A DNA stretch of 39,469 nt from Vicingus serpentipes (GTDB taxonomy: Bacteria; Bacteroidota; Bacteroidia; Flavobacteriales_E; Vicingaceae). This document shows positions 32,724 through 39,469 of the stretch, piece after piece. The translations under genes and the position numbers were made by a program. Positions within the stretch are counted from its first letter, which is position 1. The number at the start of each line of letters is the position of its first letter. The notes beneath the pieces are model-generated. The model made no database searches, had not been told where the DNA came from, and saw only the letters and a list, made by a program, of their open reading frames with translations. The stretch covers positions 1 to 39,469 of the forward strand of contig JAGFIT010000001.1 in the NCBI GenBank assembly GCA_024103385.1. The letters run 5' to 3'.

Positions 32724-35700
32724 ATGGGATTATCTAAACATATACAAATTAGTAATTATAAAATACTATTCGTATTGGTTCTCTTGTTTTCCATTCACAA
32801 AAACACAAAATCACAAGTTAGACCAGGTGGAGTTGCAAATACAACATTAGAATTATGGTTAAAAGCAGATGCAGGTACTAACTGTACCACCGATGCTTGT
32901 GGTATTACTTCTTGGACTGACCAAAGCCCCTCCACCAATAGCGCAACTGGAACTGGAAATACAACTTACCTTAACAACTCTTTCAACTACAATCCAAGTT
33001 TAAACTTTACAAATGATGCGCAACCCATTTCCGGAAGCATCACCAGAACCAACGGTACAGGTTCAACTATATTTGTTGTAGGCAACATACCTTCGATAAC
33101 CGATAAATGTCTCATAGAGATAGGAACCGTTAGCAATAGAGGCTTTTGGATGGATGATAGATATGCAGGAAACGCTGCTTATTCATTTCAAACCGATGTT
33201 ACTTCTATTTGGGTAGCAAGTGACCCTGGAAGCACTAGCGCCACTCCTCTTTATCAAGACGGAAGAAATTTTCACACCATGGCAAAAACCTATAATACAG
33301 ACTGGACTACTGGTGCGGCTTACTACTTAGGAGATGACCGAACGGGAGGTAATCAATTAACAGGAAACATTGCCGAAGTGATTTTTTATGATCAACAATT
33401 ATCAGCTGCTGACCAGCAAAAAGTAGAATCGTACCTTGCTATTAAATACGGTGTTACTTTAAGCAATGACAATGATGGAAATGCCACCACCTTTGAAGCT
33501 CCTAATGGCAATGGAATTAATGAAGGAGATTATGTAAACAGTAGTGGAACAGTAATTTGGGATGCTTCTGCCAACAGCACTTATCATTTTGATGTTACTG
33601 GTATTGGTAGAGACGATACCTCAAGTTTAAACCAACAAAAATCGTTGAGTGAAAATACTGATGCTACTGTATTGATAGATAAAGGAGGAGCTTTTGGAAG
33701 TGACAATGATTTTATTATTTGGGGAAATGACAACGGTCTTAAAGCCACAACTACTGTTAATGTTCATCCATCCTATACCTATCGACTAGAAAGAATTTGG
33801 AAAGCCCAGGTAACAGGAACTCCCGGAAATGTCACCCTTAAATTCATTATCGCCAACAACAATACTCCGGCAGATTATGCTTTACTAATTGATGGAATAG
33901 ATACCGATTTTAGTTCAGGAGCAACAGCTCATACCACTGGAGCGAGTATTAGTGGTGATACCATTACATTTACCAATGTAGCTTTATCTGATGGTGATTT
34001 TTTTACATTAGCAAGTGACTATCTTATTCTTCCTCCCGGTACACCTGGTGGAGTTTATACATCATTAGAACTGTGGTTAAAAGCAGATGCCGGAACTAAT
34101 TGTAGTACTGATGCCTGTGCGATTACTTCTTGGACGGATCAAAGTGCATCTTCACATGATGCTACAGGAACTGGAAATACAGTCTACTCAAGTTCTTTTG
34201 CTAATTACAATCCGGGACTTAGCTTTACTGATGATGCCCAACCCATTTCAGGAGCCATTGCCAGGTCCAACGGTACAGCTTCCACCATTTTTGTAGTGGG
34301 CGACATTCCAACAGTCAACGATAAATGTTTAATAGAAATCGGAGACGGAAGCAATAGGGGGTTTTGGATGGACGATCGATATGCAGGAAATGCTGCTTAT
34401 TCTTTTCAAACCAACACCGCTTCCATATGGACTGCAAGTGATCCTGGAGGAACTACTGCCTCGCCTCTTTATCAAAATGCAAGAAACTTCCACACCATGA
34501 CTAAAGTTTATAATACAAACTGGACAAGTGGAACTTATTATTTGGGTGATGACAGAACAGGAGGTAATCAATTAACAGGAAACATTGCCGAAGTGATTTT
34601 TTATGATCAACAATTATCAGCTGCTGACCAGCAAAAAGTAGAATCCTACCTCGCCATCAAATATGGAATTACCCTGAGCAATAACAATGACGGAGATGCT
34701 ACCACCTTTGAAGCTCCTAATGGTAATGGAATTAATGAGGGTGATTATATGAACGCTAGTGGAACAGTTATTTGGGATGCCTCTGCTAACAGTACTTATC
34801 ATTTTGATGTTACTGGTATTGGTAGAGATGACCTTTCTGAATTAGATCAACAAAAATCATTAAGTGAAAATAGTGATGCCACTGTTTTGATGGATAAAGG
34901 TGCAATGTTTGGCAGTGACAATGATTTTATTGTTTGGGGAAATGATAATAACCCTAAAGCAACCACCACCATTAATGCTCACCCTTCTTACACCTATAGA
35001 CTGGAAAGGATTTGGAAAGCTCAGGTAACAGGAACTCCAGGAAATGTTACCCTTAAGTTTATTATTACGAATAATAATACTCCTGCAGATTATGCTTTGC
35101 TGATCGATGGAACAGATACCGATTTTAGCTCAGGAGCAACCGTCCATACTACTGGAGTAAGTATTAGTGGAGATACTATTACCTTTACCAATGTAGCTTT
35201 ATCAGATGGTGATTTTTTCACGTTAGCTTCGGACTATATCATCCTCCCTCCTCCTGCTCCTGGAGGAGTTTATACTTCATTAGAATTATGGTTAAAAGCG
35301 GATGCTGGAACTAATTGCACTACCAATGGTTGTGCTATCACTTCATGGACCGATCAAAGCTCATCTTCGCATGATGCTACAGGAACAGGTAATACCACCT
35401 ATCTTACCAATTCGATTAACTACAATCCGGGACTTAACTTTACTGATGATGCCCAACCAATTACAGGTAGTATAACAAGAGCAGATGGTAGCAGCGGATC
35501 AACTTCTATCGCTACAGGAAACATCCCTTCTATATCCGACAAGTGCCTATTTGAAGCAGGAGACGGTAGCCAAAGGGCTTATTTTATGGATAGAAGGTAC
35601 GCAGGTAGTACTTCTTACTCTTTTACCACTGGAGAACAACGGGTTTTCTTAGCGTCTGATCCAGGAGCAAGTACTGCAGCAACCATCTATGATAACGGAG

Positions 35701-37097
35701 AAAATATAGATACACAAACAAAAGCAAATGGTACCGACTGGACGAGTGGAAGCTACGAATTAGGGGATGACAATACAGGAGGAAATCGATTAACAGCAGA
35801 AATGGCTGAATACATTTTTTACGACCAACAGCTATCTGCAGCAGATCAGCAACAAGTAGAGTCTTACCTTGCTATTAAATATGGCATTACATTGAGTAAT
35901 GACAATGATGGAGATGCTACTACTTTTGAAGCACCAAATGCCGCTGGAGTAAATGAAGGAGATTATTTAAATTCTTCATCTACAGTAATTTGGGATGCAT
36001 CCACTACTACAACCTACCACAATAACATTATAGGAATAGCCAGAGACGACCGTTCTGATTTAACCCAAAAGCAATCACACACTATTGATGATACGATGAG
36101 AATTTACATTTCCTCTTTAGCAGCCACAAATGCTGCAAATACAGGATCCTTTTCAGCGGATAATAGTTTTGTAATTGCAGGAAGCGATTTGGGGAATATG
36201 TGTGCTACCCCTACCAGTAATGCTGAGAAGCCGGTCAGTGTTAACTCAAGGATAGAAAGAGAATGGAAAGTTCAAAGCACCAACTTTACAGATACCTTTA
36301 ACATAGATATGCAATTAAATGCCTGCGCAGGTTTAGCTTCTATAAATGTGAGCCACTTGAGGTTATTGGTAGATAGTGATGGAGATTTTTCTAATGCCAG
36401 TGTTTATGCAGCAGGAAGCGGCTTATCTTTTTCCAACTCAGGAGGTCTAATTTCTATTACTGGAATTTCTAATACTCAAATTGCTACAAATACTACTTCA
36501 TATATTACATTGGCATCTATTGATGCTGCTACTCCTTTGCCTATTGAGCTCATTAGTTTTAATGCTATCGTAAACGAAGATGTAGTTGATTTAACTTGGC
36601 AAACAGCTACAGAAATTAACAATGCTTATTTTACAATAGAAAGAAGTACCGATGGAAAAGAATGGGAAGAGGTTATTATTACTAATGGTGCAGGAAACAG
36701 CAATCAACTAATTGAATATTTTGAGACAGACTACAATCCCTTAAGTGGTATATCCTATTACCGCTTAAAGCAAACTGATTTTGATGGAAAGTATGAATAT
36801 TTTAACATTGTTCCTGTTAAATTTGAAAAGAACGGTAATGGAAATATCAACCTATTCCCTAACCCATTAAACCCTGGAGAAATAGTTACTATTGAGTTTT
36901 CTGGAATTGAAGCCAATGAGTTTTTAATCGTTATGAGAGATGTTACAGGAAAAGAATTTTACTCTAAAATGATGGTAAATATTGAGAATGGAGAATTGGT
37001 TGGAGTTCCTACAGAAACGGATATTCCTGCAGGGGTGTACATTATTACCGCTACTTCTGAAAATCAAATTTATAGCCAAAAGTTATTGGTTAAGTAA
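32724..37097 (+). CDS. Large secreted protein with three LamG-like repeat modules and T9SS sorting domain
   Basis: 1457 residues. A signal peptide (1-30) precedes three modules starting near residues 35, 442 and 847, each opening with GGV-x2-T-LELWLKADAGTNC. Each module begins with a LamG/concanavalin-like beta-sandwich (WTDQSS, YNPGLNF, LAIKYGITLS). A second domain like DUF8202 follows (VIWDAS..YH..V.GIGRDD). In modules 1 and 2 this second half is nearly the same; in module 3 it has been replaced by a diverged version. A spacer from LPIELISF (1272 on) leads to a T9SS type A sorting domain (LFPNPLNPGEIVTIEF to the end). The protein is exported to the surface; adhesion or glycan binding is a guess from the LamG-like fold. 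Its last 186 residues match the next gene. Confidence 0.85.
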   Translation: MGLSKHIQISNYKILFVLVLLFSIHKNTKSQVRPGGVANTTLELWLKADAGTNCTTDACGITSWTDQSPSTNSATGTGNTTYLNNSFNYNPSLNFTNDAQPISGSITRTNGTGSTIFVVGNIPSITDKCLIEIGTVSNRGFWMDDRYAGNAAYSFQTDVTSIWVASDPGSTSATPLYQDGRNFHTMAKTYNTDWTTGAAYYLGDDRTGGNQLTGNIAEVIFYDQQLSAADQQKVESYLAIKYGVTLSNDNDGNATTFEAPNGNGINEGDYVNSSGTVIWDASANSTYHFDVTGIGRDDTSSLNQQKSLSENTDATVLIDKGGAFGSDNDFIIWGNDNGLKATTTVNVHPSYTYRLERIWKAQVTGTPGNVTLKFIIANNNTPADYALLIDGIDTDFSSGATAHTTGASISGDTITFTNVALSDGDFFTLASDYLILPPGTPGGVYTSLELWLKADAGTNCSTDACAITSWTDQSASSHDATGTGNTVYSSSFANYNPGLSFTDDAQPISGAIARSNGTASTIFVVGDIPTVNDKCLIEIGDGSNRGFWMDDRYAGNAAYSFQTNTASIWTASDPGGTTASPLYQNARNFHTMTKVYNTNWTSGTYYLGDDRTGGNQLTGNIAEVIFYDQQLSAADQQKVESYLAIKYGITLSNNNDGDATTFEAPNGNGINEGDYMNASGTVIWDASANSTYHFDVTGIGRDDLSELDQQKSLSENSDATVLMDKGAMFGSDNDFIVWGNDNNPKATTTINAHPSYTYRLERIWKAQVTGTPGNVTLKFIITNNNTPADYALLIDGTDTDFSSGATVHTTGVSISGDTITFTNVALSDGDFFTLASDYIILPPPAPGGVYTSLELWLKADAGTNCTTNGCAITSWTDQSSSSHDATGTGNTTYLTNSINYNPGLNFTDDAQPITGSITRADGSSGSTSIATGNIPSISDKCLFEAGDGSQRAYFMDRRYAGSTSYSFTTGEQRVFLASDPGASTAATIYDNGENIDTQTKANGTDWTSGSYELGDDNTGGNRLTAEMAEYIFYDQQLSAADQQQVESYLAIKYGITLSNDNDGDATTFEAPNAAGVNEGDYLNSSSTVIWDASTTTTYHNNIIGIARDDRSDLTQKQSHTIDDTMRIYISSLAATNAANTGSFSADNSFVIAGSDLGNMCATPTSNAEKPVSVNSRIEREWKVQSTNFTDTFNIDMQLNACAGLASINVSHLRLLVDSDGDFSNASVYAAGSGLSFSNSGGLISITGISNTQIATNTTSYITLASIDAATPLPIELISFNAIVNEDVVDLTWQTATEINNAYFTIERSTDGKEWEEVIITNGAGNSNQLIEYFETDYNPLSGISYYRLKQTDFDGKYEYFNIVPVKFEKNGNGNINLFPNPLNPGEIVTIEFSGIEANEFLIVMRDVTGKEFYSKMMVNIENGELVGVPTETDIPAGVYIITATSENQIYSQKLLVK
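32826..35262 (+). repeat. Tandem ~1215-bp repeat units inside the large surface-protein gene
   Basis: Unit 1 covers about 32826-34047 and unit 2 about 34048-35262; a third partial unit follows from 35263. The same codon positions recur 1215-1218 bp apart. An 86-bp stretch (33345-33430 and 34560-34645) is identical at every base. Confidence 0.85.
36537..37094 (+). repeat. C-terminal cassette, copy 1
   Basis: Encodes LPIELISF to the final K (186 residues). The same cassette ends the next gene (37836-38393), with about 154 of 186 residues the same by my count and long runs of identical DNA. Confidence 0.85.
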
Positions 37098-37128
37098 AGA
37101 GCTCCCCTTAATTTCTTTAATATTAAAA

Positions 37129-37144
37129 TAAGTATTTATACTTA
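37129..37144. promoter_or_regulatory. Dyad TAAGTA-TTTA-TACTTA
   Basis: Perfect 6-4-6 inverted repeat 31 bp after the large gene and 115 bp before the next start. Same TAnGTA-N4-TACnTA shape as 37223-37238 and 38492-38507. It lacks a T-tract. Confidence 0.4.
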
Positions 37145-37222
37145 TAAAAACTCTCTAAAAACAAACCACTCATCTACAAATAAACCGTACTCGTCTAATA
37201 TAAACTTACACCTATTAGTAAA

Positions 37223-37238
37223 TACGTAATTTTACGTA
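37223..37238. promoter_or_regulatory. Dyad TACGTA-ATTT-TACGTA
   Basis: Perfect 6-4-6 inverted repeat that ends 21 bp before the start codon of the next gene. Confidence 0.45.
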
Positions 37239-37259
37239 ATAACTACTTATTAACCTAAA

Positions 37260-38405
37260 ATGAGTGAATATAAGATGAGGGTAATTTTCAAAACATTATT
37301 CCTACTTACCATTTCTATACCATTGGTCTTGATGGCTCAACCTCCTACCACTACATATAACTCTCAATCTACTTCCGGTGATTGGAAAACCAACGCTAAA
37401 TGGGATCAGGGCTCTTGGCCTGCCCACAACCAAACTAATGGTTCTCATATAATTAATATTACTAATGACCACAAAATAACCCTTACAGATGTACTTTATG
37501 TCAAATCTGGAACCGAAATTAATGTTACTGCTGATGATACACTAGAAATTATAGGCAATGTAACTTTTGCCAACGGGTCTGTTGTAAATGTAAATAGTGG
37601 CGGTGTACTCAAGATTACAGGAAATGTAACCAACAATAATAACTCCAACACCATTACAATAGATGGATTAATAGACATTACAGGTAATTTTAATGGAGGT
37701 AATGGATCTGAAATAAATGGTAATGGAACGATGACTGCTACTGGAACAATTACTACCGATGGATCTGGAACTGTCTTTGGAACAACGGATGATTGTATGG
37801 GTTCTGGAGGATGTACTGCAGCTCCGGGAGGTGTATTACCTGTAGAATTAATCAGTTTTGAAGCGAATACGAACGGAAATCATGTTGAGTTGATGTGGGT
37901 TACTGGCTCCGAAATCAACAATGCTTATTTTACAATAGAAAGGAGCACAGACGGAAAAGAATGGGAAGAGGTTCTTACTACTAATGGTGCAGGAAACAGC
38001 AATCAAGTAGTTGAATATTTTGAGACAGACTACAACCCCTTAAATGGTGTATCTTATTACCGCTTAAGACAAACTGATTTTGATGGAATATACAAATATT
38101 TTAATATTGTTCCTGTTAAATTTATAAAGAACAGCAATGGAAATATCAGTTTGTTTCCTAATCCGTTAAATTCTGGAGAAACCGTTACTATTGAATTTAC
38201 CGGAATTGAAACCCATGAGTTTTTAATTGTCATGAGAGATGTTACAGGAAAAGAATTTTACTCTAAAATGATGGTGAATATTGAGAATGGAACATTGGTT
38301 GGAGTTCCTACAGAAACGGATATTCCTGCTGGAATATATATCATTACTGCTACTTCTGAAAATCAAATTTATAGCCAAAAGTTGTTGATTAAAAAAACAC
38401 CTTAA
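37260..38405 (+). CDS. Secreted beta-solenoid-like protein with T9SS sorting domain
   Basis: 381 residues; M6 (37275) is an equally good start, as a signal peptide (KTLFLLTISIPLVLMAQ) follows it. Residues 25-180 start with TTSGDWKTNAKWDQGSWP-like sequence and continue with short Asn/Thr/Gly-rich beta repeats (ITGNVTNNNNSNTITIDGL), which looks like a right-handed beta-helix or adhesin repeat. From residue 193 (LPVELISF) to the end is the cassette shared with the previous gene, a linker domain and a type A sorting domain (LFPNPLNSGETVTIEF). It is probably placed on the cell surface by T9SS. It may have arisen by recombination that put a new N-terminus on a copied C-terminus. Confidence 0.83.
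   Translation: MSEYKMRVIFKTLFLLTISIPLVLMAQPPTTTYNSQSTSGDWKTNAKWDQGSWPAHNQTNGSHIINITNDHKITLTDVLYVKSGTEINVTADDTLEIIGNVTFANGSVVNVNSGGVLKITGNVTNNNNSNTITIDGLIDITGNFNGGNGSEINGNGTMTATGTITTDGSGTVFGTTDDCMGSGGCTAAPGGVLPVELISFEANTNGNHVELMWVTGSEINNAYFTIERSTDGKEWEEVLTTNGAGNSNQVVEYFETDYNPLNGVSYYRLRQTDFDGIYKYFNIVPVKFIKNSNGNISLFPNPLNSGETVTIEFTGIETHEFLIVMRDVTGKEFYSKMMVNIENGTLVGVPTETDIPAGIYIITATSENQIYSQKLLIKKTP
37836..38393 (+). repeat. C-terminal cassette, copy 2
   Basis: Second copy of the linker plus sorting domain of the previous gene. The DNA for NNAYFTIERSTDGKEWEEV and for DVTGKEFYSKMMVNIENG is nearly base-identical to that copy. KTP is added after the last shared K. Confidence 0.85.
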
Positions 38406-38491
38406 ATATAACGGTACATTCCTATATAATTTCTTTAAGTTAGGATAATTACAAAAAATCATCCTATTTCGTTCATAATTTGCTAAAATAC

Positions 38492-38507
38492 TAGGTATTT
38501 TTACCTA
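38492..38507. promoter_or_regulatory. Dyad TAGGTA-TTTT-TACCTA
   Basis: Perfect 6-4-6 inverted repeat 88 bp before the start codon at 38596. Confidence 0.45.
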
Positions 38508-38595
38508 AATTTATTAAGTATTGTGTGTTTTTTGCAACTAATATTTATACTTAATCGTATATTAGGCGAAAACTATTAATTTACTATAAGTAATT

Positions 38596-39469
38596 ATGAT
38601 TACAAAAAACTATATCCTTCTTCGTTATAGTGTTTGTTTTATGCTTATTTTTTTTGGAGTGACTGCTTCGTACGGCCAGCCTTCCAACGATAATATTATC
38701 AATGCTACAACTATTATTCACACCAGCAACAACTGTTCTGCTGATGCTGCTTATACTACCGTTAACGCTACGGCAGATGGCTCTGCAGGAAGCTGCTGGG
38801 AAAATGGACCGAATTATACTGTCTGGTTCAAATTTGTAGCTACCACAATAGAAGTTACGCTAGACTTAAAAGTGGGTGGTTCTGAAGGTACTATGGACCA
38901 CCCTAACATGGCACTTTGGGAAAGTGATGCTTCCACTGAGATTAAATGTGTAAGAAGAATTGATGCTTCTACCGATGTACAAATCAGTACTTCTGGGTTA
39001 ACCATTGGTAACACTTATTATGTTTCCGTAGATAATTATGTAGGAACTGGTTATAGAGGTACTTTTACATTGTGTATCGATGATGCCGTAAACTATGATG
39101 AACCTGCCGGAGCTATTACCATTACCCATACTAGTAACAACTGTTCTGCTGATGCTGCTTATACTACCATTAATGCTACTGCAGATGGTTCTGCTGGAAG
39201 CTGTTGGGAAAATGGGCCCAACTACAACCGGTGGTTTAAGTTTGTGGCTACTTCTACTAATGTGACATTAGATTTAAAGGTAGGTGGTTCTGAAGGTACT
39301 ATGGACCACCCTAATATGGCTTTGTGGGAAAGTGATGCTTCTACTGAGATTAAATGTGTAAGAAGAATTGATGCCTCTACCGATGTACAAATTAGCTATT
39401 CCTCCTTAACTATTGGAAACACCTACTATGTATCTGTAGATAACTATGTGGGATTAGGATACAGAGGTA
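38596..39469 (+). CDS. Secreted tandem-repeat surface protein (partial)
   Basis: The frame opens at ATG 38596 and is still open at the window end after 291 codons. Residues 1-28 form a signal peptide (ending TASYGQ). Two copies of a 136-residue repeat follow, each with a HTSNNCSADAAYTT start, SCWENGPNY, WFKFVAT, GGSEGTMDHPNMALWESD, EIKCVRRIDAS and a TIGNTYYVSVDNY end. The repeats resemble pre-peptidase/PPC-like beta-sandwich domains of large Bacteroidota adhesins. Cysteines are conserved in both copies, which suggests disulphides. A T9SS sorting domain is expected beyond the window but cannot be seen. Confidence 0.8.
   Translation, partial: MITKNYILLRYSVCFMLIFFGVTASYGQPSNDNIINATTIIHTSNNCSADAAYTTVNATADGSAGSCWENGPNYTVWFKFVATTIEVTLDLKVGGSEGTMDHPNMALWESDASTEIKCVRRIDASTDVQISTSGLTIGNTYYVSVDNYVGTGYRGTFTLCIDDAVNYDEPAGAITITHTSNNCSADAAYTTINATADGSAGSCWENGPNYNRWFKFVATSTNVTLDLKVGGSEGTMDHPNMALWESDASTEIKCVRRIDASTDVQISYSSLTIGNTYYVSVDNYVGLGYRG
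38731..39469 (+). repeat. 408-bp tandem repeats in the partial surface-protein gene
   Basis: AACTGTTCTG occurs at 38731 and again at 39139, a period of 408 bp (136 codons). The two copies differ mainly at third codon positions, and the second is cut by the window edge. Confidence 0.85.

Noticed and set aside
32826..37097. CRISPR-like or mobile array because of repeated DNA
   Set aside because: The repeats are long, in frame and coding, with no short repeat-spacer pattern or transposase.
1..39469. tRNA, rRNA, riboswitch, insertion sequence or prophage
   Set aside because: No cloverleaf-like sequences, rRNA signatures, transposase or phage genes were recognised on either strand by eye.

Overview
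The window is a chromosomal stretch from an AT-rich member of the Bacteroidota, most like the Flavobacteriia. Four things support this. There are four proteins of the Por/type IX secretion (T9SS) kind, three with visible C-terminal sorting domains. Several intergenic regions carry the Bacteroidota -7 promoter element TAnnTTTG. The gene neighbourhoods are typical of the phylum (serC-serA-DUF1015; parA-parB-DUF5683-dapB-lepB; perR-ahpC-sod). An NhaD-type Na+/H+ antiporter is compatible with a marine or saline habitat. I cannot name a genus. No rRNA, tRNA, CRISPR array, insertion sequence or prophage was seen.

Layout. Positions 1-2629 hold a serine-biosynthesis cluster on the + strand (serC tail, serA, DUF1015 protein), followed by a 52-bp perfect palindrome and a YggS-type PLP-homeostasis gene. 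Positions 3439-4858 (-) hold a retropepsin-like protein and malate dehydrogenase. Positions 5088-6461 (+) hold nhaD. The 410-bp gap at 6462-6871 holds terminators and a degraded dispersed repeat. A T9SS cargo protein (-) follows, then aroC overlapping a dicarboxylate/amino-acid symporter (+), a glycosyltransferase (-) and an MgtC-like membrane protein (+).

Positions 12193-18655 are a seven-gene minus-strand block read as MBL hydrolase, parA, parB, DUF5683, dapB and two signal peptidases. Positions 18916-20665 (+) form a peroxide/superoxide defence group: PerR-type regulator, 2-Cys peroxiredoxin and Mn-type SOD. Positions 20759-26744 (-) look like a peptide-use operon: secreted DPP-IV-like S9 peptidase, two tandem POT peptide transporters and an exported thioredoxin-fold protein. 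A small unrecognised lipoprotein follows. Next comes a PEP carboxykinase gene with an in-frame TAA at codon 301, convergent with ornithine aminotransferase. rlmD and an L-threonylcarbamoyladenylate synthase gene follow.

The right end (32724-39469) is a cluster of large, internally repeated secreted surface proteins. The first has three ~405-residue modules. It shares a ~186-residue C-terminal cassette with the second. The third runs off the window and is built from 136-residue repeats.

The items most worth a second look are the nonsense codon in pckA, an 86-bp identical tract inside the repeats of the large surface protein, a recurrent TAnGTA-N4-TACnTA dyad upstream of the three surface-protein genes, a dyad lying exactly over the -7 element of the unknown lipoprotein gene, and a family of dispersed palindromic intergenic repeats. 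No obviously new defence or biosynthetic system was recognised.
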